A program made the translations under genes and the position numbers. A stretch of 64,000 nucleotides of DNA from Ferranicluibacter rubi (GTDB taxonomy: Bacteria; Pseudomonadota; Alphaproteobacteria; Rhizobiales; Rhizobiaceae): contig NZ_JAANCM010000001.1 in assembly GCF_011603255.1 (NCBI RefSeq), positions 558,001-622,000 of the forward strand, in the 5' to 3' direction. The notes beneath the pieces are model-generated. The model did no database searches. It worked only from the letters and a program-made list of their open reading frames with translations, and had not been told where the DNA came from. Shown here piece by piece: positions 27,277 through 36,349 of this stretch (the first letter of the stretch is position 1; each line of letters starts with the position of its first letter).

Positions 27277-28008
27277 TCAGGCGCCTTCCGGATTGACGAA
27301 GACCAGTTCCATGCGGTCGGCGAGGAAGCGGGTGCGGATCGCCTGCACCGGCCGGTCCTCGAGATCCACATCCACGGCATTGGTGACCAGCACGATCGCA
27401 TCCCCGGCGCAGGAGAGCGCATCGGCATCGCCCGGCGAAACGCGTTCCGCCGTCAGCCGCGTTTCGCGCCTGCGATAATCGGCAAGGCCGCAACGGCGGA
27501 GCGCCTGGGTGATCGAGCCTTCCTGCGCATAGGCCGCGATGATGCCGGGGAAGCGTTCGGCTGAGAAATGCGAGGTGGAGCGGGACAAAGGCACACCGTC
27601 CACCACGGCCATATGGTCCAGCCGGTGAAGCGGGGCTCCGAGCGCAAGACCGAGCAGCCGCGCCATGCCCATGTCGGCCGATACCTTCTGCGATCCGACG
27701 AGACGGCCCGAGGGCTCCAGCGACTGGCGCATCATATTCTCGGAAAAGCGCGCCCGCGTGCCGATCGGATAGGAGATTCGCGGCTCGAGCGGATTGACGA
27801 AGGTGCCGCGCCCCCGCTCCGCCCTGACGATCCCCTCCGCCGCGAGAGCCGCAATGGCGCGGCGCACCGTATGGCGGTTGACGCCGTAGTCGGCCGCAAG
27901 ATCGGTTTCCGGAGGCAGCCGATCGGTGACGCCAGCTTCCATGATCGAGGCGCGGATGCCATCGGCGACGCGCCGCCAGCGTGAGATGCCGTCATCCTGT
28001 CCGTCCAA
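27277..28008 (-). CDS. phnF: Phosphonate regulator PhnF (GntR/HutC family)
   Basis: 243 residues: GntR winged helix (GISRWRRVADGIRASIMEAG..LPPETDLAADYGVNRHTVRRAIAALAAEGIVRAERGRGTFV) and a C-terminal UTRA effector domain (LHRLDHMAVVDGVPLSRSTSHFSAERFPGI). Divergent from phnG and almost certainly its repressor; a perfect palindromic GntR-type site lies in the shared promoter region. Start chosen at TTG 28008 because AAGGAG sits 7 bases upstream; a GTG at 28035 is the alternative and would add nine residues. Confidence 0.9.
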   Translation of the reverse strand: MDGQDDGISRWRRVADGIRASIMEAGVTDRLPPETDLAADYGVNRHTVRRAIAALAAEGIVRAERGRGTFVNPLEPRISYPIGTRARFSENMMRQSLEPSGRLVGSQKVSADMGMARLLGLALGAPLHRLDHMAVVDGVPLSRSTSHFSAERFPGIIAAYAQEGSITQALRRCGLADYRRRETRLTAERVSPGDADALSCAGDAIVLVTNAVDVDLEDRPVQAIRTRFLADRMELVFVNPEGA

Positions 28009-28039
28009 TGTCAGCTCCTTCTCAGCGTATCGCACCGCC

Positions 28040-28057
28040 GTGTCATAGCGACGTCAT
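28040..28057 (+). promoter_or_regulatory. Pho box upstream of phnG
   Basis: Direct repeats GTGTCAT-N4-ACGTCAT, 11 bp apart, matching the PhoB consensus CTGTCAT. A -10-like TTATAAAT follows about 10 bp later (28068-28075). Predicts induction of phnGHIJKL under phosphate limitation. Confidence 0.7.
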
Positions 28058-28089
28058 GATTTCCAGGTTATAAATCGGATTAAGATTAG

Positions 28090-28109
28090 TTGTCTACACA
28101 AATAGACAA
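28090..28109. promoter_or_regulatory. PhnF operator candidate
   Basis: Perfect palindrome TTGTCTA-N6-TAGACAA just downstream of the -10 region and 12 bp before phnG. The GTCTA/TAGAC arms resemble the GT-n-TA/TA-n-AC sites of HutC-subfamily GntR regulators. A repressor here would block the promoter. Confidence 0.7.
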
Positions 28110-28121
28110 ATAGGATCCGAA

Positions 28122-28583
28122 ATGACCAGAGAACATGAGACATCGGGCCGCAAGCGCGCCCTCGACGCCATGGCGTCCATGCCGGCCGATCTGCTTGGCG
28201 AACGCTACGGCGCGATCGCGAAGACGGCACCGCAGGCCATCCCCGTGCGCGGGCCCGAGATCGGCGCCGTGATGGTGCGCGGGCGGATCGGCGGCGGCGG
28301 GGCTCCGTTCAACCTCGGCGAGACGAGCGTGACGCGGGCGACCGTGAAGCTCGGCAGCGGCGAGGTCGGCCATTCGATCATTCTCGGCCGCGACACCGAA
28401 AAGGCCCGCATGGTCGCGCATCTCGATGCGCTGGGGCAGATCACCGCTTGGCAGGCCGTGATCGAGACGGATGTCGTGGCGCCGGCGCTGGCGCTCGACG
28501 CCGAGGCGCGCCGGCAGCGCGCGGAAGAAACGGAAGCGACGCGTGTCGACTTCTTCACGCTGGTCCGGGGAGAAGACCGATGA
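28122..28583 (+). CDS. phnG: C-P lyase core subunit PhnG
   Basis: 153 residues, usual PhnG length. Part of the PhnGHIJ complex; with PhnI and PhnH it helps transfer the phosphonate onto ATP, releasing adenine and giving 5'-phosphonate ribose triphosphate. Family segments visible: VRGPEIGAVMVRGRIGGGGAPFNLGETSVTRATVKL and GHSIILGRDTEKARMVAHLDAL. First gene of the operon under a Pho box and the PhnF palindrome. Overlaps phnH by an ATGA. Confidence 0.95.
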   Translation: MTREHETSGRKRALDAMASMPADLLGERYGAIAKTAPQAIPVRGPEIGAVMVRGRIGGGGAPFNLGETSVTRATVKLGSGEVGHSIILGRDTEKARMVAHLDALGQITAWQAVIETDVVAPALALDAEARRQRAEETEATRVDFFTLVRGEDR

Positions 28584-29170
28584 GCCTCACAACCGTCGAT
28601 GGCGGTTTTGCCGAACCCGTCTTCGGATCGCAGCGCGCTTTTCGCGCCCTGATGGATGCCTTCGCGCGACCGGGCAGCGTTGCCGATCTCTCGGACCTTG
28701 CCGTGCCCCCGGCACCGATGTCGCCTGCTGCGGGCGCGATCCTTCTGTCGCTTGCCGATGCGGACACGCCCGTCTTCTTCGAAACGGACATGCTAGACGC
28801 GAAGGCTTGGGTCGGCTTCCACACCGGTGCGACGGCAACCACCGATGCGCCATCCGCCCGCTTCGTCCACCTTGCCGATAACAGCGATTGCACCGGCTGG
28901 AGCCGCTTTGCGGTGGGCACGGCGGAATATCCGGATCGCTCGGCCACGCTGCTCCTGCCGGTCGCAGACCTTCGTGGAGGTCAACACCTCACTCTCAGCG
29001 GACCGGGCATCGAGACCACGACCGATATTGGGCCGCAGGGTCTGCCGGCGTGCTTTGCCGATTTCATGGCCGCCAACCGTGCGGGCTTTCCGCTCGGCTT
29101 CGATCTCGTCCTCGTCTCGGGCGACGAGGCGCTGGCCCTGCCCCGCACCACACGCATTCAGGAGGCCTGA
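28580..29170 (+). CDS. phnH: C-P lyase core subunit PhnH
   Basis: 196 residues. PhnH is a PLP-transferase-fold protein without cofactor that is an obligatory part of the core complex. Recognisable by VFGSQRAFRALMDAFARPGSV near the N-terminus, ILLSLADADTPVFFET, and GAEYPDRSATLLLP-like and GPGIETTTDIGPQGLP segments. The ATG at 28580 overlaps the phnG stop (ATGA), and phnI starts three bases after its stop. Confidence 0.95.
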   Translation: MSLTTVDGGFAEPVFGSQRAFRALMDAFARPGSVADLSDLAVPPAPMSPAAGAILLSLADADTPVFFETDMLDAKAWVGFHTGATATTDAPSARFVHLADNSDCTGWSRFAVGTAEYPDRSATLLLPVADLRGGQHLTLSGPGIETTTDIGPQGLPACFADFMAANRAGFPLGFDLVLVSGDEALALPRTTRIQEA

Positions 29171-29173
29171 GCC

Positions 29174-30277
29174 ATGTATGTAGCCGTCAAAGGCGGGGAA
29201 GCCGCCATCGAGAAGGCGCACCGGCTGCTCGCCGACCGCCGCCGCGGCGACCGCTCCGTTCCCGCTCTATCGCTCGAACAGATCGCCGGCCAGCTCTCGC
29301 TCGCGGTGGACCGGGTCATGGCCGAGGGATCGCTCTACGATCCCGAGCTTGCCGCCATGGCCGTGCGCCAGTCGCGCGGCGACATGATCGAGGCGATCTT
29401 CCTCATCCGCGCCTATCGCACGACGCTGCCGCGCTTCGGCGCGACGCGGCCGGTGGAGACGGCGGCAATGCGGATCGAACGGCGTGTGTCTGCCACCTAC
29501 AAGGACATTCCCGGCGGACAGCTGCTCGGGTCGACCTTCGACTACACCCACCGCCTGATCGACCCCGCTATGGCCGGCGATCATCCCGTCGAGCCCGGCG
29601 CGCGGCGGGCGGTTGCCGAAGACGCGGCCTACCCCCGCGTGACGGACATCCTTAACGGCGAAGGCCTGATCGAGCCGGATATCGCCTCCGACGCCGAGCC
29701 CGGCGACCTCACCCGCGACCCGACCGGCTTTCCCGCAGGCCGCGACCTCCGGCTGCAGGCGCTGGCACGCGGCGACGAAGGTTTCCTTCTGTCGCTCGGC
29801 TATTCGACCCAGCGCGGCTACGGGCGCACACACCCGTTCGTCGGCGAAGTGCGCATCGGTCTCGTCGATCTGGAGATCGACCTGCCGGAACTCGGCTTTG
29901 CCGTCAATATCGGCGCGATTCGCGTCACCGAATGCCAGATGGTGTCGCAGTTCAAGGGCGGCGGGCAGGATGGTCCGCGCTTCACCCGCGGCTACGGTCT
30001 CGTCTTCGGCCAGTCGGAACGCAAGGCCATGTCGATGAGCCTTGTCGATCGGGCGCTACGCGCGGACGAGTTCGACGAGAACCGCGCGGCACCGGCGCAG
30101 GACGAGGAGTTCGTCCTCTCCCACTGCGACAATGTCGAGGCCACCGGCTTTGTCGAGCATCTGAAACTGCCGCATTACGTGGACTTCCAGGCCGAACTCG
30201 ACCTGCTGCGCATGCTGCGGCGGGAGCACGCGGCGGAAAAGACCGCCGAGACGGACCGACAGGAGGCCGCGGAATGA
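29174..30277 (+). CDS. phnI: C-P lyase core subunit PhnI (nucleosidase)
   Basis: 367 residues. PhnI is the nucleosidase that, with PhnG/H/L, attaches alkylphosphonate to the ribose 1' position of ATP. Family stretches: MYVAVKGGEAAIEKAHRLLA, FLIRAYRTTLPRFG, ERRVSATYKDIPGGQLLGSTFDYTHRLID and RGYGRTHPFVGEVRIGLV. Overlaps phnJ by ATGA. Length matches E. coli PhnI (354 aa) with a slightly longer tail. Confidence 0.95.
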   Translation: MYVAVKGGEAAIEKAHRLLADRRRGDRSVPALSLEQIAGQLSLAVDRVMAEGSLYDPELAAMAVRQSRGDMIEAIFLIRAYRTTLPRFGATRPVETAAMRIERRVSATYKDIPGGQLLGSTFDYTHRLIDPAMAGDHPVEPGARRAVAEDAAYPRVTDILNGEGLIEPDIASDAEPGDLTRDPTGFPAGRDLRLQALARGDEGFLLSLGYSTQRGYGRTHPFVGEVRIGLVDLEIDLPELGFAVNIGAIRVTECQMVSQFKGGGQDGPRFTRGYGLVFGQSERKAMSMSLVDRALRADEFDENRAAPAQDEEFVLSHCDNVEATGFVEHLKLPHYVDFQAELDLLRMLRREHAAEKTAETDRQEAAE

Positions 30278-31173
30278 GCTTGCCCGCTTACAACTTCGCC
30301 TATCTGGACGAACAGACCAAGTGCATGATCCGCCGCGCGATCCTCAAGGGCATTGCCATTCCCGGCTATCAGGTGCCGTTCGCCTCCCGCGAGATGCCGA
30401 TGCCCTATGGCTGGGGCACGGGCGGCGTGCAGGTGACGGCCGCCATTCTCGGGCCCGACGACGTTCTGAAGGTGATCGACCAGGGGGCCGACGACACGAC
30501 CAACGCCGTCTCGATCCGCGCCTTCTTCGCCAAGACCGCCAATGTGGCGACGACCACGAAGACGGCGGAGGCGACGATCATCCAGACCCGCCACCGCATT
30601 CCGGAAGAACGGCTGCAGGCGCACCAGACGATCGTCTTCCAGGTGCCGATCCCCGAGCCGCTGCGCTTTCTCGAGCCGCGCGAAACCGAGACGCGGGTGA
30701 TGCACGGGCTGGAGGAATACGGTCTCGTGCATGTGAAGCTCTACGAGGACATCGCCCAGCACGGCCACATCGCCACCACCTATGCCTATCCGGTGAAGGT
30801 CGAGGGTCGCTATGTCATGGATCCCTCGCCCATTCCGAAATTCGACAATCCGAAGCTCGATCGCTCCCCCGCCTTGCAGCTCTTCGGCGCCGGCCGCGAG
30901 AAGCGCATCTATGCGCTGCCGCCGTTCACACAGGTCACGAGCCTCGATTTCGAGGATCATCCCTTCACGGTGCAGACCTTCAGCCGCCCCTGCGCGCTCT
31001 GTAACGCGACGGGCGTCTACATGGACGAGGTGGTGACCGACGACCGGGGCGGGCGGATGTTCGTCTGCTCCGACACCGACCATTGCGAGACGCGGCAAGC
31101 GGACGGCCACACGGGTCCGGGCCTGCCGCAGCTCGGGGAACACGCATCGAGCGAGCAGGAGACCACGCGATGA
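30274..31173 (+). CDS. phnJ: C-P lyase PhnJ (radical SAM)
   Basis: 299 residues. Cleaves the carbon-phosphorus bond of 5-phosphoribosyl-1-phosphonate by radical SAM chemistry. The four essential cysteines are present in a CX2CX21CX5C pattern near the C-terminus (CALC ... CSDTDHC): three bind the [4Fe-4S] cluster and the last forms the catalytic thiyl radical. N-terminal YNFAYLDEQTKCMIRRAILKG and PMPYGWGTGGVQVTA are typical. ATG 30274 overlaps the phnI stop and phnK overlaps its end. Confidence 0.97.
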   Translation: MSLPAYNFAYLDEQTKCMIRRAILKGIAIPGYQVPFASREMPMPYGWGTGGVQVTAAILGPDDVLKVIDQGADDTTNAVSIRAFFAKTANVATTTKTAEATIIQTRHRIPEERLQAHQTIVFQVPIPEPLRFLEPRETETRVMHGLEEYGLVHVKLYEDIAQHGHIATTYAYPVKVEGRYVMDPSPIPKFDNPKLDRSPALQLFGAGREKRIYALPPFTQVTSLDFEDHPFTVQTFSRPCALCNATGVYMDEVVTDDRGGRMFVCSDTDHCETRQADGHTGPGLPQLGEHASSEQETTR

Positions 31174-31943
31174 CCGATCCCATCCTCTCCGTCCGCGGGC
31201 TCGAAAAGCGCTACGGCGCCTTTATCGGCTGCACCGACGTCTCCTTCGACGTCTGGCCGGGCGAGGTCGTCGCCATCGTCGGCGAGTCCGGCTCCGGCAA
31301 GACGACGCTGCTCAACTGCATCTCCGGCCGGCTGGAGCGCTCGGCCGGCGAGATCCGCTACAGAATGCGCGACGGGCGTTTTCCCGATCTTGGCCATCTC
31401 TCGGAAGCCGAACGCCGCTTCCTGATGCGCACCGACTGGGGCTTCGTGCACCAGAACCCGGCTGACGGGTTGCGCATGCGCGTTTCGGCCGGCGCCAATG
31501 TCGGCGAGCGGCTGATGGCCGTCGGCGAGCGCCATTATGGCGACATCCGCCGCACGGCCGGCGACTGGCTGTCGCGCGTGGAGATCGCCGCCGAGCGGAT
31601 CGACGACCAGCCGATCGCCTTCTCCGGCGGCATGCGCCAGCGCCTGCAGATCGCCCGCAACCTCGTCACCCATCCCCGGCTGATCTTCATGGACGAGCCG
31701 ACCGGGGGCCTCGACGTCTCCGTGCAGGCGCGTGTGCTCGATCTTCTGCGCGGGCTCGTCACCGATCTGTCGCTCGCCGTCGTCATCGTCACCCACGATC
31801 TGGCCGTCGCGCGGCTTCTCTCGCAGCGCATGATCGTCATGAAGGGCGGGCATATCGTCGAGGCCGGGCTGACGGATCGGGTGCTGGACGATCCGCGCCA
31901 TGCCTATACCCAGCTTCTCGTCGCCTCCATTCCCGAATCCTGA
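31170..31943 (+). CDS. phnK: C-P lyase ABC-type protein PhnK
   Basis: 257-residue ABC ATPase that binds the PhnGHIJ core rather than a membrane transporter. Walker A GESGSGKTT, signature FSGGMRQRLQIARN, Walker B LIFMDEPTGGLD, H-loop VIVTHD. The oligopeptide-transporter-like form (GFVHQNPADGLRMRVSAGANVGERLMAVGERHYG) is diagnostic of PhnK. ATG 31170 overlaps the phnJ stop. A 29-bp gap separates it from phnL. Confidence 0.95.
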   Translation: MTDPILSVRGLEKRYGAFIGCTDVSFDVWPGEVVAIVGESGSGKTTLLNCISGRLERSAGEIRYRMRDGRFPDLGHLSEAERRFLMRTDWGFVHQNPADGLRMRVSAGANVGERLMAVGERHYGDIRRTAGDWLSRVEIAAERIDDQPIAFSGGMRQRLQIARNLVTHPRLIFMDEPTGGLDVSVQARVLDLLRGLVTDLSLAVVIVTHDLAVARLLSQRMIVMKGGHIVEAGLTDRVLDDPRHAYTQLLVASIPES

Positions 31944-31972
31944 GCCCCAAAATCCTGAGCCGGAGTCCGCCG

Positions 31973-32725
31973 ATGACCCTCTCTTCCATCCCGCCGACCC
32001 ACAAAGCCATGTCGGAAGGCGCGCTGCTCAGCGTGCGCGATGTCGCCAAATCCTTCGTCATGCACCTGCGCGATGGCGTCGTGCTGCCTGTGGTCGCCAA
32101 TGTCCGCTTCGATCTCTTCCCCGGCGAATGCGTCGTTCTCGGCGGCCCCTCGGGCGTCGGCAAGTCGTCCATCCTGCGGATGGTCTATGGCAACTACGCC
32201 ATCGATGAGGGCTCCGTTCTGGTGCGGGCCCCTGAAAGCGGCGAGGTTCGCGATCTCGGTGCAGGCGATCCGCGGCTTGTTCTGGCCATTCGGCATAACG
32301 GCATCGGCTATGTCAGCCAGTTCCTGCGCGCCGTGCCGCGCGTCTCCGCGGTCGAGATCGTCGCCGAACCCCTCGTTTCACGCGGTATCGACCGCACGGA
32401 GGCAACCGCGCGCGCCCGGGACATGCTCTCCCGGCTCAACCTGCCGGAAACTCTGCACGGGCTTCCCCCCGCCACCTTCTCGGGCGGCGAGAAGCAGCGC
32501 GTCAACATCGCCCGCGGCTTCATCACCGATCATCCCGTCCTCCTCCTCGATGAGCCGACCGCCTCGCTCGATGCGGAGAACCGGGACGTGGTAACCGCGA
32601 TGATCGGCGAGAAGCTTGCACGCGGCACCGCCATTCTCGGCATCTTCCACGACCAGCCGGTGCGCGAAGCCGTGGCGACCCGCACCATCGACGTTTCCGC
32701 GTTTTCCGCCCGAAAGGCTGCGTGA
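31973..32725 (+). CDS. phnL: C-P lyase ABC-type protein PhnL
   Basis: 250-residue ABC ATPase required with PhnGHI for the first step of phosphonate activation. Walker [11 protein letters not shown], signature [14 protein letters not shown], Walker [12 protein letters not shown]. The insertion [22 protein letters not shown] is typical of PhnL. The ATG at 31973 is used; a second in-frame ATG at 32009 ([16 protein letters not shown]) is an alternative start closer to the domain edge. The stop overlaps the next ATG (TGATG). Confidence 0.93.
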   Translation: MTLSSIPPTHKAMSEGALLSVRDVAKSFVMHLRDGVVLPVVANVRFDLFPGECVVLGGPSGVGKSSILRMVYGNYAIDEGSVLVRAPESGEVRDLGAGDPRLVLAIRHNGIGYVSQFLRAVPRVSAVEIVAEPLVSRGIDRTEATARARDMLSRLNLPETLHGLPPATFSGGEKQRVNIARGFITDHPVLLLDEPTASLDAENRDVVTAMIGEKLARGTAILGIFHDQPVREAVATRTIDVSAFSARKAA

Positions 32726-33342
32726 TGGCCAAGCTTTCCGAATTTAATCCCACCATCCACGAGACGGCGAGGGTGACCGACTGCCGCCTTGGCCGCTATG
32801 TCGAGATCGCCGAGAGATCGCGCCTCGGCGAGGTCGAACTCGACGACTACTCCTATGTCATGGAGGATTGCGCGCTCTGGTGCGCGACCGTCGGCAAGTT
32901 CGTCAATATCGCTTCGATGGTGCGGCTCAACGCCACCAACCACCCGATGGACCGCGCCAGCCTGCATCATTTCACCTACAGGGCCGGCGACTATTTCGAC
33001 GGGGCCGGGGACGAGGCTGACTTCTTTGCCGCGCGGCGGGCCCGGCGCGTCACCATCGGCCACGATGTCTGGATCGGCCACGGCGCGACGGTTCTGCCGG
33101 GCGTGACGGTGGGCAATGGCGCCGTCGTCGGCGCGGGCGCCGTGGTGTCGCACGATGTGGCGCCCTACACGATCGTCGGCGGCGTGCCGGCCCGGCTGAT
33201 CCGCGACCGCTTTTCGAGCGCAACGGCCGAGGCTATGGAGCGGCTCGCCTGGTGGGACTGGCCGCATGACAGACTGTTCGCGGCGCTCGAGGATTTCCGC
33301 ACGTTGACGGGCGAAGCGTTCGTCGAGCGCTACGGCGCCTAA
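32725..33342 (+). CDS. Hexapeptide-repeat transferase of phosphonate operons (TIGR03308-like)
   Basis: 205-residue left-handed beta-helix acyltransferase. Hexapeptide turns are visible in [19 protein letters not shown] and [33 protein letters not shown]. Members are embedded in phn operons of alphaproteobacteria and are thought to acetylate aminophosphonates or intermediates, a job done by PhnO (GNAT fold) in E. coli; the reaction of this family is not firmly known. ATG 32725 overlaps the phnL stop by one base. Last gene of the phnGHIJKL unit. Confidence 0.88.
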   Translation: MAKLSEFNPTIHETARVTDCRLGRYVEIAERSRLGEVELDDYSYVMEDCALWCATVGKFVNIASMVRLNATNHPMDRASLHHFTYRAGDYFDGAGDEADFFAARRARRVTIGHDVWIGHGATVLPGVTVGNGAVVGAGAVVSHDVAPYTIVGGVPARLIRDRFSSATAEAMERLAWWDWPHDRLFAALEDFRTLTGEAFVERYGA

Positions 33343-33362
33343 TGTCAGCGGTTGACGCAAAA

Positions 33363-33391
33363 GTTTCATGCAACCGTCACGCAACCATCAT
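33363..33391 (+). promoter_or_regulatory. Pho box upstream of phnCDE
   Basis: Three 7-mers at 11-bp spacing: GTTTCAT-GCAA-CCGTCAC-GCAA-CCATCAT, the spacers being identical. Lies 75 bp before phnC. Strong candidate PhoB site for the importer unit. Confidence 0.8.
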
Positions 33392-33465
33392 CGCTTGCCG
33401 CTCACAGTCCTTGGACGTGCAGCCGGCATGAGGTCGGCTTTCGCGCCGCTGTCCGGGATACCATC

Positions 33466-34332
33466 ATGACCGAGATTACCCCCATCGCGCTGTCCGTGAC
33501 CAACCTTTCCAAACGCTATGGCGAAACGCGGGCGCTGAACGGTGTCAGCCTGATGCTGGAGCAGGGCGAGATGGTGGCGCTGATCGGCGCGTCCGGTTCC
33601 GGCAAGAGCACGCTCATCCGCCACATTGCCGGCCTCGAGATCGGCGATGGCGATAGCGGGCGCGTGGAGATCCTCGGCGCGGTGTCGCAGGCCGGCGGCC
33701 GGATGAACCGGGAAGCGGCGCGCGGCCGCGTCGCCGTGATCTTCCAGCAGTTCAACCTCGTCGGGCGGCTTTCCGTGCTGACCAATGTGCTGATCGGCCA
33801 TCTCGGCCGCATACCGCGCTGGCGGGGCACGCTCGGCCTGTTCAACCGACACGAGAAGGACAAGGCGCAGGCGGCGCTCGCCCGTGTCGGCATTCCGCAA
33901 GTGGCCGCACAGCGCGCCTCGACGCTTTCGGGCGGCCAGCAGCAGCGGGCAGCCATCGCCCGCACGCTCGTGCAGGAAGCGCGCATCCTGATTGCCGACG
34001 AGCCGATCTCGGCGCTCGATCCGTCGGCCGCCCGCCGGGTGATGGACGTGCTGGCCGCCATCTCCCGCGAAGACGCCATCACCGTGCTCGTATCGCTCCA
34101 TCAGGTCGAATATGCGCGGCGCTATTGCCGCCGCACCATCGCCATGCGCGACGGCGCCATCGTCTATGACGGCCCGTCCACCGCCCTTTCCAACGATTTC
34201 CTCGCCGAACTCTACGGAGCGGCATCGGAAGAACTCGTCCTGCCGGATGCTGCCCCGAGCGGCCCGGCCGACCCCATGGCGCCATCCGGCGTCGAGCTTC
34301 ACACACGTCAGACGGCGCTTGCCACCGTCTGA
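33466..34332 (+). CDS. phnC: Phosphonate ABC transporter ATP-binding protein PhnC
   Basis: 288-residue ABC ATPase powering phosphonate uptake. Walker [11 protein letters not shown]-loop [21 protein letters not shown], signature [15 protein letters not shown], Walker [14 protein letters not shown], then [24 protein letters not shown]. The start is ATG 33466 ([11 protein letters not shown]); the frame is open further upstream through the Pho box. About 20 residues longer at the C-terminus than E. coli PhnC. Followed by phnD after 30 bp. Confidence 0.94.
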   Translation: MTEITPIALSVTNLSKRYGETRALNGVSLMLEQGEMVALIGASGSGKSTLIRHIAGLEIGDGDSGRVEILGAVSQAGGRMNREAARGRVAVIFQQFNLVGRLSVLTNVLIGHLGRIPRWRGTLGLFNRHEKDKAQAALARVGIPQVAAQRASTLSGGQQQRAAIARTLVQEARILIADEPISALDPSAARRVMDVLAAISREDAITVLVSLHQVEYARRYCRRTIAMRDGAIVYDGPSTALSNDFLAELYGAASEELVLPDAAPSGPADPMAPSGVELHTRQTALATV

Positions 34333-34362
34333 TCGCACGATAACTGCCAACCGGAGACCACC

Positions 34363-35358
34363 ATGAACGCGATCTTCAAGAGCATTGCGGCGCTTTCGCT
34401 CGCCGCCTCCCTGAGCCAGCAGGCGCTGGCCGCTGAGACCATCAACTTCGGCATCATCTCGACCGAGTCCCAGCAGAACCTGAAGACGGCCTGGGAGCCG
34501 CTTCTGGCCGACCTCAAGACCAAGACCGGTCTCGATGTGAAGCCCTTCTTCGCCTCGGACTATGCCGGCATCATCGAAGGCATGCGCTTCAACAAGGTGC
34601 AGGTTGCCTGGTACGGCAACAAGTCGGCCATGGAAGCCGTCGACCGCGCCGATGGCGAAGTCTTCGTGCAGAGCGTCGCCAAGAACGGCGATCCGGGCTA
34701 CTGGTCGGTCGTCATCGTTCCCAAAGACAGCCCGATCCAGACGATCGACGAGCTGCTGACCTGCGACAAGTCCAAGAGCTTCGGCCTTGGCGATCCGAAC
34801 TCCACCTCCGGCTATCTCGTGCCCATGACCTTCGTGTTCGGCGCCCGCGGCATCGACCCGAAGGATTGCTTCAAGACGGTGACCAACGCCAACCACGAGA
34901 CCAATGCCATGGCGGTTGCCATGAAACAGGTCGATGCGGCGGCCAACAACACCGAGAACATGGCGCTGATCCAGCAAAACAAGCCGGATGCCTTTGCCAA
35001 TATCCGCGAAATCTGGCGCTCGCCGCTGATCCCGTCCGACCCGATCGTCTGGCGCAAGGACCTGCCGGAAGAGGCCAAGACCAAGCTGCGCGACTTCTTC
35101 CTCGCCTACGGCACCGCCAACTCCACGGGCGACGTCGCACATGAGAAGGAGGTTCTCGCCGGCCTGAAATGGGCGCCGTTCAAGGCCTCGACCGACAAGC
35201 AGCTCCTGCCGATCCGTGTGATGGAACTGTCGAAGTCGATCGCCAAGATCGAAGCCGACGCCTCGCTGTCGGCTGACGCCAAGGCCGAAAAGGTCAAGCC
35301 GCTGACCGAGCAGAAGGCGAAGTTCGAAGCCGAACTCGGCACGGCATCCAACGGCTGA
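34363..35358 (+). CDS. phnD: Phosphonate-binding periplasmic protein PhnD
   Basis: 331 residues with a signal peptide ([23 protein letters not shown]) cut before [11 protein letters not shown]. Family segments: [50 protein letters not shown] and [22 protein letters not shown] precedes the ATG by a few bases. Delivers phosphonate to the PhnC-PhnE transporter. A perfect GC hairpin follows 9 bases after the stop. Confidence 0.95.
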   Translation: MNAIFKSIAALSLAASLSQQALAAETINFGIISTESQQNLKTAWEPLLADLKTKTGLDVKPFFASDYAGIIEGMRFNKVQVAWYGNKSAMEAVDRADGEVFVQSVAKNGDPGYWSVVIVPKDSPIQTIDELLTCDKSKSFGLGDPNSTSGYLVPMTFVFGARGIDPKDCFKTVTNANHETNAMAVAMKQVDAAANNTENMALIQQNKPDAFANIREIWRSPLIPSDPIVWRKDLPEEAKTKLRDFFLAYGTANSTGDVAHEKEVLAGLKWAPFKASTDKQLLPIRVMELSKSIAKIEADASLSADAKAEKVKPLTEQKAKFEAELGTASNG

Positions 35359-35367
35359 TGCAGAGAG

Positions 35368-35395
35368 CCGGAGCGGGCGGCATCGCCCGCTCCGG
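35368..35395 (+). terminator. Intercistronic hairpin after phnD
   Basis: Perfect 12-bp stem CCGGAGCGGGCG/CGCCCGCTCCGG with GCAT loop, then GTTCCTTATC without a T tract. Likely an mRNA-stabilising or attenuating element that keeps PhnD in excess over PhnE. Confidence 0.65.
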
Positions 35396-35449
35396 GTTCC
35401 TTATCGTTTCTCACTGCCCGATCTGCCCGATCCATCAAGGACGACGCCC

Positions 35450-36280
35450 ATGACCGACGTCATCGCCTCTACAGGCGCAACCCATGCCCGCCCGATGACC
35501 AGCCCCGCTGTCGTAAAGCCTGCGCGGAGCGGCATGCGCAGCTGGCTTGTCGCGCTCGTCTTGGTGGGCGCGCTTGCCGCCAGCTGGGGACCGGCCGAAA
35601 TCGGGCGTTGGACCTATCTCTTTTCGGACGCCGGCAACATGGCGACCTATGCCCAGGATTTCCTGAAGCCCGATTTCAAGGAGTGGGCTTCCTATCTCCG
35701 CGAGATGATCGTCACGATCCAGATCGCGCTCTGGGGCACCTTCCTCGCCGTGCTTCTCTCCATTCCCTTCGGCATTCTCTCCGCCCACAACATGGCGCCC
35801 TGGTGGGTGCTGCACCCCGTTCGTCGGCTGATGGACCTGTTCCGGGCGATCCACGAGATCGTCTTTGCCGTGCTGTTCGTGGTGGCCGTCGGCCTTGGGC
35901 CATTCGCCGGCGTCATGGCGCTGTTCGTGCACACGACGGGTATTCTGGCCAAACTTTTCTCCGAGGCCGTCGAGGCGATCGATCCGCGGCCGGTCGAGGC
36001 GATCCGCACCACCGGCGCCTCCCGGCTGCAGCAGGTCATCTTCGGCGTCATCCCGCAGGTCCTGCCGCTCTGGATCTCCTTCTCGCTCTATCGCCTCGAA
36101 TCCAACATCCGCTCCGCCACCGTGCTCGGACTCATCGGTGCGGGCGGCATCGGGCAGATCCTGTTCGAGAGCATTCGAGGCTTCTACTATCCGCAGGCCT
36201 CCGCTATCCTCCTCATCATCGTCGCAACCGTGACATTGATGGACATCCTCTCCCAGCAACTGCGCAAGCTCGTCATATAA
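35450..36280 (+). CDS. phnE: Phosphonate ABC transporter permease PhnE
   Basis: 276-residue inner-membrane permease with about six helices. BPD loop [29 protein letters not shown] and the C-terminal [26 protein letters not shown] are typical of PhnE. Rhizobial and agrobacterial phnCDE operons often carry two permease genes (phnE1, phnE2); only one is present here, so the transporter probably uses a homodimer. Start at ATG 35450. Confidence 0.94.
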   Translation: MTDVIASTGATHARPMTSPAVVKPARSGMRSWLVALVLVGALAASWGPAEIGRWTYLFSDAGNMATYAQDFLKPDFKEWASYLREMIVTIQIALWGTFLAVLLSIPFGILSAHNMAPWWVLHPVRRLMDLFRAIHEIVFAVLFVVAVGLGPFAGVMALFVHTTGILAKLFSEAVEAIDPRPVEAIRTTGASRLQQVIFGVIPQVLPLWISFSLYRLESNIRSATVLGLIGAGGIGQILFESIRGFYYPQASAILLIIVATVTLMDILSQQLRKLVI

Positions 36281-36349
36281 GGCGGCCCTCCCGCCCATTT
36301 TCACCTCTCACCTGAAAAGCCGCAGCCCCGCGCTGCGGAACGGCAGACC

